64,000 nucleotides of DNA from Provencibacterium sp. (GCA_022792175.1 JAAWAN010000023.1:62001-126000), one strand, 5' to 3'; positions 29,057-39,724 are shown, counted from the first letter of the stretch. Notes: generated from the letters alone by a model not told the origin. Program-made: numbers and translations.

Positions 29057-29107
29057 CAGCCTCTTTTCACGGCTGCCGAAATAGCAGGCGGCTATCTGCC
29101 GCTCTCA

Positions 29108-29157
29108 TTAAAAACAGCAGGAAGCAAACTTTTGGGGCTGCTTCCTGCTGTTTTTTT
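29108..29157 (+). terminator. Intrinsic terminator
   Basis: aaaaacagcaggaagca ... tgcttcctgctgttttttt long perfect stem + T tract after telA. Confidence 0.85.
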
Positions 29158-29282
29158 GTGAAACCCATTCGACCCCGTTTTCCGGCAAAATCGAGTGAAT
29201 AAGCTTTCTGATTCAAGAGATTCACATTGTTCGGCCATTATCGGTTCATAAGAAAGCGATGTTCTTTGCGGTATCGCGAAAA

Positions 29283-29486
29283 TCAGTCTTCTGTAAACTC
29301 AAACAGCTCCTCCACCGGCAGATGGAAAACCTTTGCAATATCCATCGCCAGCTTCAGCGATGGGTTATATTTCCCGTTTTCCAGATGCACAATTGTTTCA
29401 CGCCTTGCACCTACCCGTTCTGCCAATTCGCTCTGTTTTAATCCCGCTTTTTCCCGATATTCCTTGACCTTCGTTTTAAGGGCCAT
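29283..29486 (-). CDS. XRE-family HTH transcriptional regulator
   Basis: MALKTKVKEYREKAGLKQSELAERVGARRETIVHLENGKYNPSLKLAMDIAKVFHLPVEELF. Confidence 0.95.
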   Translation of the reverse strand: MALKTKVKEYREKAGLKQSELAERVGARRETIVHLENGKYNPSLKLAMDIAKVFHLPVEELFEFTED

Positions 29487-29487
29487 A

Positions 29488-29892
29488 TCAGACTCCTCTG
29501 CTGTCCATCACGCAAAACAGGATGAACCGTATAACCGTTAATACCAATATCATCCCAACGAGCGCATAGCCCGCCGCCACTGCCTCTATAAAGGCGGCGG
29601 CACACATAAAGGCAATCATAATCGCGGCAGCTGTCATGAATTTCAATCCGATCGCATCTGTTCTGCGCAAATTTTGAATAGCCAGCTCGTCCTTTTCTTC
29701 TTTGCTGTACCTGCGGATACGGATGGCCTGCAATGCAAAAAATATAACGGTGAACAGGACCACCATATTCTGAATCGTCTCATAGTAAGGGTGCCAGTCC
29801 CGTCTAGCCCACATCCAGTAATAGCAGACAAGAAGCACCGCATAAATAATTTTTGTTCCGACTAGCTCCTTTAAGGTAACCTTTGCCTTCAT
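29488..29892 (-). CDS. Small integral membrane protein co-encoded with XRE regulator
   Basis: Four hydrophobic segments; MKAKVTLKELVGTKIIYAVLLVCYYWMW...; start at 29892 preferred (ggaggaatggagcATG) over 29907; adjacent to HTH gene. Confidence 0.75.
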   Translation of the reverse strand: MKAKVTLKELVGTKIIYAVLLVCYYWMWARRDWHPYYETIQNMVVLFTVIFFALQAIRIRRYSKEEKDELAIQNLRRTDAIGLKFMTAAAIMIAFMCAAAFIEAVAAGYALVGMILVLTVIRFILFCVMDSRGV

Positions 29893-29906
29893 GCTCCATT
29901 CCTCCA

Positions 29907-29993
29907 TGTGATATATTTTTAACTTTTCTATGTTATAAATATATCACACATCAGCGGCCGTGTCAAGGGCAAAATGTGAGATATTTTTAACTT
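29907..29993. promoter_or_regulatory. Candidate operator/promoter: 12-bp inverted repeat plus a third direct half-site
   Basis: tgtgatatattt (29907-29918) / aaatatatcaca (29937-29948) perfect inverted repeat; atgtgatatatttttaactt (29906) repeated as atgtgagatatttttaactt (29974). Confidence 0.6.
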
Positions 29994-30153
29994 ATCATAC
30001 CGCTGCTTTTCAAAGCGCCATCCTGCGCAGCCTCATTCCGGAGAAGGGGGCCTATCTTTATGAAGAGAATCAAGGCCCAGGAGCAAAAATACAAAAAGCA
30101 GAGGGACGGCTGATAGCGGCCGCACTTTCAGGCGCATCTGCCTGCGGCTGCAG

Positions 30154-30200
30154 AAAAAAGGCGGTGTAAAAAACGGGCCCTGCTACACCGCCTTTTTCTT
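30154..30200 (-). terminator. Intrinsic terminator downstream of alpha-galactosidase gene
   Basis: aaaaaaggcggtgta ... tacaccgccttttt stem; minus-strand T tract. Confidence 0.75.
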
Positions 30201-30211
30201 CTTTACCTTTT

Positions 30212-32425
30212 TCAGACCTCTTCCAGCTCAATCGTCAGCGACCGGTAGTCACCGGAAAGCCGCGGCATGGGGATGCCGCCCTGCATAATGGCCGCGCCGG
30301 TAAGAAGATACTGCTCATCCGAAACGGTAAAGGCATAGCGCCCCTGCGGGCGCAGCCCGCGCGGATAAAGGTAGGTAAATGCCGCATTGGCCTGCGCATG
30401 AATCGCCACATAGCAGACAAGCGCCCGGCCGCGGTCGGGAGAAACAAATTCCCAGGCAGCATATGTCGGATTCTTCGCCGGGCCAGTCAGCCGGTAATAG
30501 TCGCCGCCGCTGATAAGCGCATAGTTCTTTTTGAAGAAGGCGGTCTGCTCGCGCACCTGCTGCTTCTCCTCGGGAGAAAGCCTGCTGATATCGAGCTCAT
30601 ACCCGAAGGTGCCCGCCATCGCTACAAGCGCGCGGGTATCAAAGGGGGTAACCCGTCCAGTCTGGTGGTTGGGGCAGGCGGAGAGGTGTGCGCCCACCGC
30701 GGAAATCGGATAGCCAAACGAGGTGCCATATTGAATCTGCAGCCGTTCGATGGCATCGGTATCATCGCTGCACCAGATCTGCGGCGTATAGTAAAGCATG
30801 CCCGCATCAAAGCGCCCGCCGCCGCCCGAACAGCCCTCAAAAAGAACCTCCGGAAAAGCGCCGGTCAGCCGTTCAAGCAGCTCATACACCCCCAGCATAT
30901 AGCGGTGATAGATTTCTCCCTGCTGCCCGGCAGGCAGCTTCGCCGAAAAGACATTGGTCAGGTGCCGGTTCATATCCCACTTGACATAGGCGATATTGGC
31001 GCTTGAGAGCACCCGCGAAATCGCCTCGAAGAGATAGTCCACCACATCGCCGCGCGACATATCCAGCACAAACTGGCAGCGGCTGCGTACTCCCTTTCGC
31101 CCCGGAGAGCGCAGCACCCAGTCGGGATGCGCCCGGTAAAGGTCGCTGTCCTCCGAAACCATCTCCGGCTCGAACCAGATGCCCAGCTTCATCCCCAGCG
31201 CGTTTACCCGCTCGCAAAGGCTACCGAGCCCTCCGCGCAGCTTCTTTTCGTTGACTGTCCAGTCGCCCAGGCCGCTGACATCGGCCTCGCGCTTGCCGAA
31301 CCATCCGTCATCCATCACCAGCATTTCAATGCCGAGCTGGGAGGCCTCCTGCGCGATTTTTACCAGCTTGTCATCATCAAAGTCAAAATAGGTGGCCTCC
31401 CAGTTGTTGACCAGAATCGGACGGCGGCGGTCCCGCCAGACGCCGCGGCAGAGGTTCTCCCGGCAGGCCCGGTGAAAGCGCCGGGAAAGCTCGCCCAGCC
31501 CCTCACCGCTGTAGCAGAGGGCCACCTCCGGCGTTGCAAAGCTCTCCCCCGCCTTCAGCAGCCAGTTAAAGCCTTCCGGGTGAATGCCCATGTACAGGCG
31601 CAGGGAATCAAACTGGTCAAGCTGCGCCCCGGCAATGAAGTTGCCGGAATAGACGAAGGAAAGCCCATAGCAGCGTCCGTGCTCCTCATCCGCGCCCTGC
31701 TCGCATAAAATCACAAACGGGTTCTGCTGATGGCTGGAGGCGCCGCGGATGCTGCTGGCAACAATCTCCCCATGCCGTACCGGCGTGCGTTCCTCGTTGC
31801 GCTCCATCGCATGGCGGCCATAGAAGGTGATATATTCGTAGCCCTTCCCGTCCGCATAATCCAGGCTGCAGGAAAGAACACGGGATATCTGCACCGGCTG
31901 CCCGGATTCGTTTTTGATAACGGCCGAGCGGGTGATGATATCCTTCTCTGCAAAAACGTTATACTGCAGCGCGACCGAAAGCCCGGTCAGCGCATCTGAC
32001 AGGACAATCTCCAGCGTTTCGACCTCCCCTTCCCCACCATGAAAGGAGGGCAGGTCCTTTAGAACGGCTTTGCCGGAAAAAATCGAGTGAGAGCGATAGC
32101 GCAGGTCGGTGTCGCTGCTCCCGTCCGCATAAACGGCCCGCAGAGAGCTCTCGCGAAAGTCTCCCGAGCCGAAGGCCGGATATTCCTGCGGCAGGGTATC
32201 GAGCGAAAAGGTGCGATCCTCCCCCGCATCATAGGGGTTCCCCGAAAAGCCCCGGTCGGCCTGGCGCACCAGATGGCTCATCTCCGACCCTCCGGCAGGC
32301 CCGCCATAGTAAAGGTGCTGCAGATAGCCCAACCGCCCGATTCTCATCTGATACTCGCTGTGCTGGGTTTCAAGAATAAAAACGCCCGTCTGTTCATGAA
32401 AGTGGATTGCCATTGCTTTATCCAT
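30212..32425 (-). CDS. Alpha-galactosidase, GH36
   Basis: PILVNNWEATYFDFDDDKLVKIAQEASQLGIEMLVMDDGWFGKR...GLGDW...KLGIWFEPEMVSEDSDLYRAHPDW...YVKWDMNRHLT...LFEGCSGGGGRFD...DDTDAIERLQIQYG. Confidence 0.96.
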   Translation of the reverse strand: MDKAMAIHFHEQTGVFILETQHSEYQMRIGRLGYLQHLYYGGPAGGSEMSHLVRQADRGFSGNPYDAGEDRTFSLDTLPQEYPAFGSGDFRESSLRAVYADGSSDTDLRYRSHSIFSGKAVLKDLPSFHGGEGEVETLEIVLSDALTGLSVALQYNVFAEKDIITRSAVIKNESGQPVQISRVLSCSLDYADGKGYEYITFYGRHAMERNEERTPVRHGEIVASSIRGASSHQQNPFVILCEQGADEEHGRCYGLSFVYSGNFIAGAQLDQFDSLRLYMGIHPEGFNWLLKAGESFATPEVALCYSGEGLGELSRRFHRACRENLCRGVWRDRRRPILVNNWEATYFDFDDDKLVKIAQEASQLGIEMLVMDDGWFGKREADVSGLGDWTVNEKKLRGGLGSLCERVNALGMKLGIWFEPEMVSEDSDLYRAHPDWVLRSPGRKGVRSRCQFVLDMSRGDVVDYLFEAISRVLSSANIAYVKWDMNRHLTNVFSAKLPAGQQGEIYHRYMLGVYELLERLTGAFPEVLFEGCSGGGGRFDAGMLYYTPQIWCSDDTDAIERLQIQYGTSFGYPISAVGAHLSACPNHQTGRVTPFDTRALVAMAGTFGYELDISRLSPEEKQQVREQTAFFKKNYALISGGDYYRLTGPAKNPTYAAWEFVSPDRGRALVCYVAIHAQANAAFTYLYPRGLRPQGRYAFTVSDEQYLLTGAAIMQGGIPMPRLSGDYRSLTIELEEV

Positions 32426-32707
32426 CCTCTCCTGATGATATTGCAGCTTTATGCGGCCGGAGACCGCTTTCTTTCCTATTTTAGCACATTTTCCCTCCTA
32501 TTGGGAAGGCGACTGTAAAATTTTGTGAATCCTTTGGAAAAACATTATAGCTTCTTTATTTTGGAAGATGTTCCAAAATTCCGGCCAAAATACCGGTAGC
32601 CAAAAGGCGGTAAACATGATAGACTTAAATTCAGATTTTCAGAACAGAAAAATATTTCTGCAACCGGCAGAAGACTCTCTGGATGGAAAGGAACGTGACT
32701 ACAGATT

Positions 32708-33283
32708 ATGAAAGAGCTTTTTCGCATGTTCTGGGCTTTTTTCCGGATCGGAGGGCTCACCTTCGGCGGCGGCTATGCCATGCTGCCCATGCTACAGAAG
32801 GAAGTCGTCGAAAAATTCGGATGGGCAACCGAAGAGGAGCTGATGGATTACTATGCCATCGGCCAGTGTACGCCGGGCATTATCGCCGTCAATACCGCCA
32901 CATTTATCGGCTATAAGAAGCGCGGCGTTCCCGGAGCCATTTTTGCAACGGCGGGGGTTGTCTTCCCCTCGCTCGTTATCATCACGATTATCGCCGCTTT
33001 TATTCAGAACTTCGCGCATATCGTCTATGTGCAGCAGGCCTTTGCAGGGATACGCGTGGCGGTCTGCATGCTGATTCTCAATGCAGTTATCAAGCTCTGG
33101 AAGAGCGGTGTAAAAAACATCGTCGGCATCTGTATTTTTGCCGCCGCCTTTCTGCTGACGGCGCTGCTCGGCATTTCCCCCATCTACCTGGTTATTGCCT
33201 CGGCGCTCTTCGGCATCTTCTGGGGAAGGGCGGCAGAAAAAAAGCAGAACCGCAACCCTAAAAGAGAGGAGGACAAGAAATGA
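32708..33283 (+). CDS. Chromate transporter, short-form subunit 1
   Basis: FFRIGGLTFGGGYAMLPMLQKEVVEKFGWATEEELMDYYAIGQCTPGIIAVNTATFIGYK. Confidence 0.93.
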   Translation: MKELFRMFWAFFRIGGLTFGGGYAMLPMLQKEVVEKFGWATEEELMDYYAIGQCTPGIIAVNTATFIGYKKRGVPGAIFATAGVVFPSLVIITIIAAFIQNFAHIVYVQQAFAGIRVAVCMLILNAVIKLWKSGVKNIVGICIFAAAFLLTALLGISPIYLVIASALFGIFWGRAAEKKQNRNPKREEDKK

Positions 33284-33846
33284 AAATTCTTCTCGCGCTC
33301 TTTTATGAATTTTTCAAGGCCGGGCTTTTTGCCGTCGGCGGCGGGCTCGCCACTCTGCCTTTTCTCTATGATATAGCCGCGCGCTATGACTGGCTGCCGG
33401 TCGAAATGATGCCCGATATGATTGCCGTTTCCGAGTCTACCCCCGGCCCTATCGGCATCAATATGGCCACCTATGCGGGTTTTAACGCCTATGGCGTACT
33501 CGGCGGCATTGTCGCCACCTGCTCGCTGGTGCTCCCTTCTGTTATCATCATTATTCTGATTTCCAAATTTCTCAACCGCTTTAACGAAAACCCGCTGGTG
33601 AAAAATGCCTTTACCGGCCTGCGTCCCGCTGTTACCGGGCTCATTGCCGCTGCCGGCTGGCAGGTTTTCTCCCTCTCCATTTTGGAATTTTCGCTCTATG
33701 AGCAAACAAAGAGCCTGCTCTTTCTCATCGACTGGAAAGCGCTCGGCCTCTTTATCATTCTCTGGGTCACCGAACGCAAATTTAAGGGTCATCCCCTCTT
33801 TTATATTGCGGGCGCCGCGGCCGCCGGCATTCTGCTGGGGTTCTGA
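33280..33846 (+). CDS. Chromate transporter, short-form subunit 2
   Basis: FKAGLFAVGGGLATLPFLYDIAARYDWLPVEMMPDMIAVSESTPGPIGINMATYAGF; 4-nt overlap with preceding gene. Confidence 0.93.
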   Translation: MKILLALFYEFFKAGLFAVGGGLATLPFLYDIAARYDWLPVEMMPDMIAVSESTPGPIGINMATYAGFNAYGVLGGIVATCSLVLPSVIIIILISKFLNRFNENPLVKNAFTGLRPAVTGLIAAAGWQVFSLSILEFSLYEQTKSLLFLIDWKALGLFIILWVTERKFKGHPLFYIAGAAAAGILLGF

Positions 33847-33967
33847 CAGCTGCCATGCGCTCTGCCGGAAAATATCCAGGCCGCCTGCAGGGACTGCTTT
33901 CCGGCATGCCCTTTAACCCTCTTGCCTCTGCCACTATACACATTCAACCTGTTAAGGAGGAGTTTTT

Positions 33968-35239
33968 ATGCAAATCCCCGTCCAAGAATTTTCCAAGCCC
34001 TGTCCCTGCGGTCACAAGCACGATATCTTTGTCCGGGATATCCGAATTGGGAAGGGTGTGCTCTCCTGTATCCCCGGCCTGCTTCGGGAAGGGGGCTTCT
34101 CCTCCCCCACGGTGGTCTGCGACGAAAATACCTTCGCAGCTGCGGGCGAAAGGATCGTTTCCCTGCTGGGCGGCTGCCCGTTTGTCAGCCTCTCTCCCGA
34201 GGGGCTGCATGCGGATGAGCATGCCGTAGAAAAGCTGCTCTCGCTGCTGACGGATAAAACGGACATCCTCATTGCCGTAGGCTCCGGCACGGTGCACGAT
34301 ATTACACGCTACTGCGCAAACGAGCGCCGCATCCCCTTCTTCTCCGTTCCAACGGCGGCGAGCGTAGATGGATTTGTTTCCACCGTTGCGGCGATGACCT
34401 GGCATGGCTTTAAAAAGAGCTTTATCGCCGTCTCCCCGCTTTATGTCGTTGCCGACAGCGAAATTTTCTCGAAGGCTCCCGCCCGGCTGACCGCTGCGGG
34501 CATCGGCGATCTGCTGGGAAAATATACCGCTATCGCCGACTGGCGCATTGCCCATGAGGTAACGGGGGAATATCTCTGCGAGCGCATCTGTGGCATGGAG
34601 CTCGAGGCCATCCGCACCGTCTGCGAAAATCTCACCGCCATTCGCGCCGGGGATGAGCAGGCGAGCGAACAGCTGATGTATGGGCTGCTACTCTCCGGCC
34701 TCGCCATGCAGATGATTGGCAACTCCCGTCCCGCCTCCGGGTCAGAGCACCATATGTCCCACCTGTGGGAGATGGAGGTCATTAACCCGCACACCGATGC
34801 CTACCACGGCGAAAAGGTCGGCGCAGGACTTCTGTATGCGGCAAAGGCCTACCATGCGGTGCGCGCGCGCATTCTCGATAAAAAGCTAAAGCTCAAGGAA
34901 TATAAGGGACTGGAAACCGCGCTGCTCGAGGAGACCTTCGGGCGGCGGGGGCTGACCGAAAGCCTTCTTGAGGAGAACTCGCCTGACCCGCTGCTGGAGA
35001 TACAGCCGCAGAAGCTGCTCGAGAGCCTGCCGCGCATTGCGCAGATTCTCGGCGATATTCCCGCCCCCGAAAATTTGCGGGGGCTTCTTGCCCGCGCAGA
35101 GGCCCCCCTCTCTTTGACGGATATCGGCCTGGAGGAGGATATCTGTCCGCTGACACTGCGGCTCTCGCCCTATGTGCGCAGGCGCCTGACCTTTATGCGC
35201 CTGATAAAGCTCTTTGACCTGGATATACAGGGCCTCTGA
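33968..35239 (+). CDS. egsA: sn-glycerol-1-phosphate dehydrogenase (EgsA/AraM)
   Basis: DILIAVGSGTVHDITRYCANERRIPFFSVPTAASVDGFVSTVAAMTWHGFKKSFIAVSPLYVVADSEIF...SEHHMSHLWEME...YHGEKVGAGLLYA. Confidence 0.9.
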   Translation: MQIPVQEFSKPCPCGHKHDIFVRDIRIGKGVLSCIPGLLREGGFSSPTVVCDENTFAAAGERIVSLLGGCPFVSLSPEGLHADEHAVEKLLSLLTDKTDILIAVGSGTVHDITRYCANERRIPFFSVPTAASVDGFVSTVAAMTWHGFKKSFIAVSPLYVVADSEIFSKAPARLTAAGIGDLLGKYTAIADWRIAHEVTGEYLCERICGMELEAIRTVCENLTAIRAGDEQASEQLMYGLLLSGLAMQMIGNSRPASGSEHHMSHLWEMEVINPHTDAYHGEKVGAGLLYAAKAYHAVRARILDKKLKLKEYKGLETALLEETFGRRGLTESLLEENSPDPLLEIQPQKLLESLPRIAQILGDIPAPENLRGLLARAEAPLSLTDIGLEEDICPLTLRLSPYVRRRLTFMRLIKLFDLDIQGL

Positions 35240-35287
35240 TCTTTCGGGTGGTTTCCGAGCATTTCGGCCTGTTTTAAAAACTGCCCT

Positions 35288-35333
35288 GGCGGCAGCCGCG
35301 AATGAATTCTTTCTGCGCGGTTGCCGCCTTTTT
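35288..35333 (+). terminator. Intrinsic terminator
   Basis: ggcggcagccgcg ... cgcggttgccgcc stem followed by ttttta. Confidence 0.7.
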
Positions 35334-35438
35334 ATTGACTTCATGTAGAAGATTCTGTACAATAGAACCAAGCAGTTTCGAGAAGAGAAGGATGGGACAG
35401 CCAAAGCCGTTCGAGCCTTCAGAAAGGAATGAATAAAA

Positions 35439-37112
35439 TTGAGCAAATATTCGATTGGCGTTGATTTCGGCACCCTCTCCGGTCGTGCTGTTCTGGTAGA
35501 GATTGGAAGCGGCAGAGAGCTTGCAAGCAGTGTTTTCGAATATCCGCACGCGGTAATGGATCGCGAGCTGCCGGATAAAACCCGCCTAGGCGTCGACTGG
35601 GCACTGCAGCATCCGCAGGATTATCTGGATGTATTCGCCCACACCATTCCGGCCGTTATGAAAGAAGCTGCCGTAAAACCGGAGGATGTAGTCGGCATCG
35701 GCATCGACTTTACCGCCTGCACCATTCTGCCGGTCAAGGCAGACTCTACTCCTCTCTGCTTTCTGGATGAATTTAAGAGCGAGCCGCATGCCTATGTCAA
35801 GCTCTGGAAACACCACGCCGCACAGGATAAGGCAAATCTCTTAAACGAGGTGGCCCAGAAAACCGGTCAGAAATGGCTTGCCCGCTATGGCGGAAAGATC
35901 TCTTCCGAATGGGTTTTCCCAAAACTCATGCAGATGCTCGAGGAGGCCCCCGAGGTTTATGCTGCGGCCGACTATATCGTTGAAGCGGCCGACTGGGTCA
36001 TCTGGTTTTTAACCGGCAAACAGAACCGCAACTCCTGCACCGCCGGCTACAAGGCCATCTGGAGCAAGCGCGATGGCTACCCGCAGGAGAGCTTCTTCAA
36101 AGCGCTCGACCAAAGGCTGGAGCATGTCGTAAAGGAAAAGCTCAACTGTCCGATTACCCCTCTGGGCTCATGCGCAGGCGGTATCTGCGACAAGGCCGCC
36201 GCGCTCACCGGGCTTCTCCCAAAGACGGCGGTCGCCGTTGGCAATGTGGATGCACACGTCACCATGCCCGCTGTCGGTATCGATGGGCCGAACAAGATGC
36301 TCGCTATCATGGGTACTTCCACCTGCCATATCCTCATCAGCCGGGAGGAGCGCAACGTTCCCGGCATGTGCGGCTGTGTGGAGGACGGGGTTTATCCCGG
36401 ATTTTTCGGCTATGAGGCGGGGCAGAGCTGCGTGGGCGACCATTTCCAGTGGTTTATTGACAACTGCCTGCCCGCCGCTTACTGGCAGGATGCCAAAGAG
36501 CAGGGAAAGAATATCCATGTCTATCTGCGCGAAAAGGCGCAGAAGCTCGCTCCCGGTGAAAGCGGACTGCTCGCGCTCGACTGGTGGAACGGCAACCGCT
36601 CGGTGCTCGTGGATATTGACCTGACCGGCATGCTGCTCGGCTGCACGCTGCAGACAAGGCCGGAGGAAATCTACCGGGCGCTCATCGAAGCGACCGCCTA
36701 CGGCACCCGCATGATTGTTGAAACCTTCCGCGAGAGCGGCGTTCCGGTGGAGGAGTTTTATGCTTCCGGCGGCATTTCCCAGAAGGATCCGATGACAATG
36801 CAGATTTATGCCGACATTCTGAACCTTCCCATCCATATCGCCGGCTCCACTCAGGGTCCGGCGCTCGGCAGTGCCATCTTCGGCGCGGTGGCTGCTGGCA
36901 GGGAGAAGGGCGGATATGATGATATCTTTACCGCTGCGCGGGAGATGGGCAAGCTGCGCGATGAAATCTACCGTCCGATTCCGGAAAACGCCGCCGTTTA
37001 TGATAAGCTCTATGCAGAATACCGCACACTGCACGACTACTTCGGCCGCGGGGAAAACGATGTCATGAAGCGGCTCAAGGCCATTAAGAAGGAGCAGTCC
37101 GGGCAGGCATAG
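35439..37112 (+). CDS. araB: Ribulokinase
   Basis: [36 protein letters not shown]...[21 protein letters not shown]...[33 protein letters not shown] start. Confidence 0.95.
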   Translation: MSKYSIGVDFGTLSGRAVLVEIGSGRELASSVFEYPHAVMDRELPDKTRLGVDWALQHPQDYLDVFAHTIPAVMKEAAVKPEDVVGIGIDFTACTILPVKADSTPLCFLDEFKSEPHAYVKLWKHHAAQDKANLLNEVAQKTGQKWLARYGGKISSEWVFPKLMQMLEEAPEVYAAADYIVEAADWVIWFLTGKQNRNSCTAGYKAIWSKRDGYPQESFFKALDQRLEHVVKEKLNCPITPLGSCAGGICDKAAALTGLLPKTAVAVGNVDAHVTMPAVGIDGPNKMLAIMGTSTCHILISREERNVPGMCGCVEDGVYPGFFGYEAGQSCVGDHFQWFIDNCLPAAYWQDAKEQGKNIHVYLREKAQKLAPGESGLLALDWWNGNRSVLVDIDLTGMLLGCTLQTRPEEIYRALIEATAYGTRMIVETFRESGVPVEEFYASGGISQKDPMTMQIYADILNLPIHIAGSTQGPALGSAIFGAVAAGREKGGYDDIFTAAREMGKLRDEIYRPIPENAAVYDKLYAEYRTLHDYFGRGENDVMKRLKAIKKEQSGQA

Positions 37113-37155
37113 TCCGCCCAGCCCTTCCTGCCTATTTGAAAGGGATGATCAATTG

Positions 37156-37845
37156 ATGCTGGAGTCTTTAAAAGAGCAGGTTCTTCGCGCTAATCTCGAG
37201 CTGCCGCGCCGGAACCTTGTCACCTACACCTGGGGCAACGTTTCCGGTATCGACCGCGAACGGGGACTGGTGGTTATTAAGCCCTCCGGGCTGGACTATG
37301 AAGGCATGAGCGCGCAGGATATGGTCGTCGTCGACCTGAAAAGCGCAGAGACGGTAGAAGGAAAATGGAAGCCCTCCTCCGATACGCCGACCCATCTCAC
37401 CCTCTACCGCGCCTTCCCCTCTCTGGGCGGCATTGTCCATACCCATTCCCGCTGGGCTACCATCTTCGCGCAGCGGGGAATCGGCATTCCCGCGCTGGGA
37501 ACCACTCATGCTGACTATTTCTATGGAGAAATCCCCTGCACCCGCAGGATGACCCCCGAGGAAATTGAGGGAGCTTATGAGGCAGAAACCGGCAATGTGA
37601 TCGTAGAACGCTTTTCCGGCCTCGACCCAGCTGATATTCCCGCCGTGCTGGTCAACAGCCATGGCCCCTTCTGCTGGGGGAAGAATGCGGACGATGCCGT
37701 TTATCATGCCGTTGTGCTCGAGGAGATCGCTTTCATGGCCTGGCACTGCCTCTCGCTCGGAGCGCAGCCGCCCATGCAGCAGGAGCTTTTAGACCGCCAC
37801 TATCTGCGCAAGCACGGCAAAAATGCCTATTATGGCCAGAACTAA
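37156..37845 (+). CDS. araD: L-ribulose-5-phosphate 4-epimerase
   Basis: [32 protein letters not shown]...[40 protein letters not shown]...[27 protein letters not shown]. Confidence 0.96.
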   Translation: MLESLKEQVLRANLELPRRNLVTYTWGNVSGIDRERGLVVIKPSGLDYEGMSAQDMVVVDLKSAETVEGKWKPSSDTPTHLTLYRAFPSLGGIVHTHSRWATIFAQRGIGIPALGTTHADYFYGEIPCTRRMTPEEIEGAYEAETGNVIVERFSGLDPADIPAVLVNSHGPFCWGKNADDAVYHAVVLEEIAFMAWHCLSLGAQPPMQQELLDRHYLRKHGKNAYYGQN

Positions 37846-37895
37846 ACCGGCGCCTGCAAATTCATCTGGATACTATTTTGAGGAGGTTTGCTACC

Positions 37896-38165
37896 ATGTC
37901 CACCATTTATAAAAATATCATGGAAGATATCGTGGAAAACAAAATGAAGCAGATTCAGGAGACTCTTGGCTGCTGCACCTGCGAAAACTGCCGCTGCGAT
38001 ATCATCGCCTATGCGCTCAATCAGCTTCCCCCCAAATATGTGGTGACTGCCAAGGGAGAGGTTTACTCCAAACTGTATACCCTCAGCGTGCAGCACGATG
38101 CAGACGTTATGGCCGCGCTCACCCAGGGTGCCAATCTGGTCGCCAAAAGGCCGCGGCACGATTAA
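37896..38165 (+). CDS. ComFB family protein
   Basis: MSTIYKNIMEDIVENKMKQIQETLGCCTCENCRCDIIAYALNQLPPKYVVTAKGEVYSKL; SD gaggagg. Confidence 0.88.
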   Translation: MSTIYKNIMEDIVENKMKQIQETLGCCTCENCRCDIIAYALNQLPPKYVVTAKGEVYSKLYTLSVQHDADVMAALTQGANLVAKRPRHD

Positions 38166-38204
38166 CCTCTCACTAAATCATCAACTTTGAACAGAAGGTG
38201 TACT

Positions 38205-39656
38205 ATGAACCATCCAGCTGCCAGCAAAAAGCCGAATATCCTTCTTCTGATGACCGACCAGATGCGGGGGGACTGCATGGGGGCAGCAGGGCACCCCGAT
38301 GTGAAGACGCCCTATCTGGATCACCTCGCTTCGATAGGCGTGCGCTATACCAATGCCTATACCGCCTGCCCCAGCTGTATCCCCGCCCGGTGCGCTCTTC
38401 ATACCGGCTTAAAGGCTGAGCACCACGGGCGGGTGGGTTATCAGGACCGGGTCGATTGGGATTACCCGGTTACTCTCGCCGGAGAGCTCGCAAAGGCCGG
38501 CTACTATACCCAGTGCGTCGGGAAAATGCACGTCCATCCGCTACGCAATTTGATGGGCTTTCACCATATCGAGCTGCACGATGGCTATCTGCATGCCTAT
38601 CGTGGCGGAAATCTGCCCTATGCCGAAAATCAGCGGATTGCAGATGACTATTTCTACTGGCTGAAAACCCAGCTGGGCGTTGACCGCGATGTTACCGACT
38701 GCGGGGTAGAGTGCAATTCCTTTGTTGCCCGCCCCTGGATGTATGAAGAACGTCTGCACCCCACCAACTGGGTTACCGACCGTTCGATTGACTTCCTGCG
38801 CCGCCGGGACCGCAGCCGTCCCTTTTTCCTGATGGCCTCCTATGTCCGGCCGCATCCGCCCTTTGATGCGCCCGAGTGCTTTTTCGAGCTTTACCGGAAC
38901 AGGGAATTAGCGCCTCCTGCTTTGGGGGACTGGGCAGATGAGGAGCGGCTGCAGCGCCTGGGGCGGCTGGTGGATGCGGATACCGGTTCCGTCGACCCGG
39001 AGCTGATCCGCCAGGCACAGGTCGGCTATTATGCCTGCATCAGCCACCTGGATAACCAGATAGGCCGCCTGCTGGATGCACTGAAGGATGACGGATCCTA
39101 TCAAAATACCATCATCCTCTTCACCTCCGACCACGGCGAGCTGCTGGGAGACCACCACACCTTCCGGAAAACCCGTCCCTATCAGGGAAGCATTCACATT
39201 CCGCTGCTGCTAGCGGGAGCCCCCGGGGTAAAACCCTCCACCGTATCCGACCAGCTGGTAGAACTGCGGGATATTCTTCCTACACTCAGCGAGCTGGCCG
39301 GCGCAGAGCCCCCCGCGGGGATAGACGGTGCCTCTATTTTGCACGACTGCGGCCGGGAATATCTGCATGGAGAGCACACCGGCGGAGAGCTGGGCAACCA
39401 GTATATCGTCACCAGACAGGACAAATTCTGTTGGTTTATGGATTCGGGACGGGAGCAATATTTCCGCCTTGATACCGACCCTAAGGAGCTGCACGACGCC
39501 ATCGCCGACCCGGACTGCCAGGAGCGGATTTCCTATTTGCGGCAGCTGCTGATAAAGGAGCTGTCCGGCCGGGAGGAAGGATATACAGACGGTATCCGCC
39601 TCGTTGCCGGCAGAAAACAAAAGCCCTGTCTCTCCTTCCTGCCTCCGCCTACCTGA
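38205..39656 (+). CDS. Type I (Cys-type) sulfatase
   Basis: KPNILLLMTDQMRGDCMGAAGHPDVKTPYLDHLA...CPSCIPARCALHTGL (CxPxR formylglycine motif)...FTSDHGELLGDHHTFRKTRPYQGSIHIPLLLAGA. Confidence 0.92.
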   Translation: MNHPAASKKPNILLLMTDQMRGDCMGAAGHPDVKTPYLDHLASIGVRYTNAYTACPSCIPARCALHTGLKAEHHGRVGYQDRVDWDYPVTLAGELAKAGYYTQCVGKMHVHPLRNLMGFHHIELHDGYLHAYRGGNLPYAENQRIADDYFYWLKTQLGVDRDVTDCGVECNSFVARPWMYEERLHPTNWVTDRSIDFLRRRDRSRPFFLMASYVRPHPPFDAPECFFELYRNRELAPPALGDWADEERLQRLGRLVDADTGSVDPELIRQAQVGYYACISHLDNQIGRLLDALKDDGSYQNTIILFTSDHGELLGDHHTFRKTRPYQGSIHIPLLLAGAPGVKPSTVSDQLVELRDILPTLSELAGAEPPAGIDGASILHDCGREYLHGEHTGGELGNQYIVTRQDKFCWFMDSGREQYFRLDTDPKELHDAIADPDCQERISYLRQLLIKELSGREEGYTDGIRLVAGRKQKPCLSFLPPPT

Positions 39657-39678
39657 GGCACAAAAGATTAGAAAGCCC

Positions 39679-39724
39679 TTAAAAAGCGTTTGCCGGCCGA
39701 ATGGCCGGCAAACGCTTTTTAAAA
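39679..39724. terminator. Bidirectional intrinsic terminator between sulfatase and metH
   Basis: aaaaagcgtttgccggcc gaat ggccggcaaacgctttttaaaa perfect stem. Confidence 0.9.

Noticed and set aside
29960-30169. 69-aa plus-strand ORF after the operator region
   Set aside because: No SD, no similarity recognised, runs into the alpha-galactosidase terminator.
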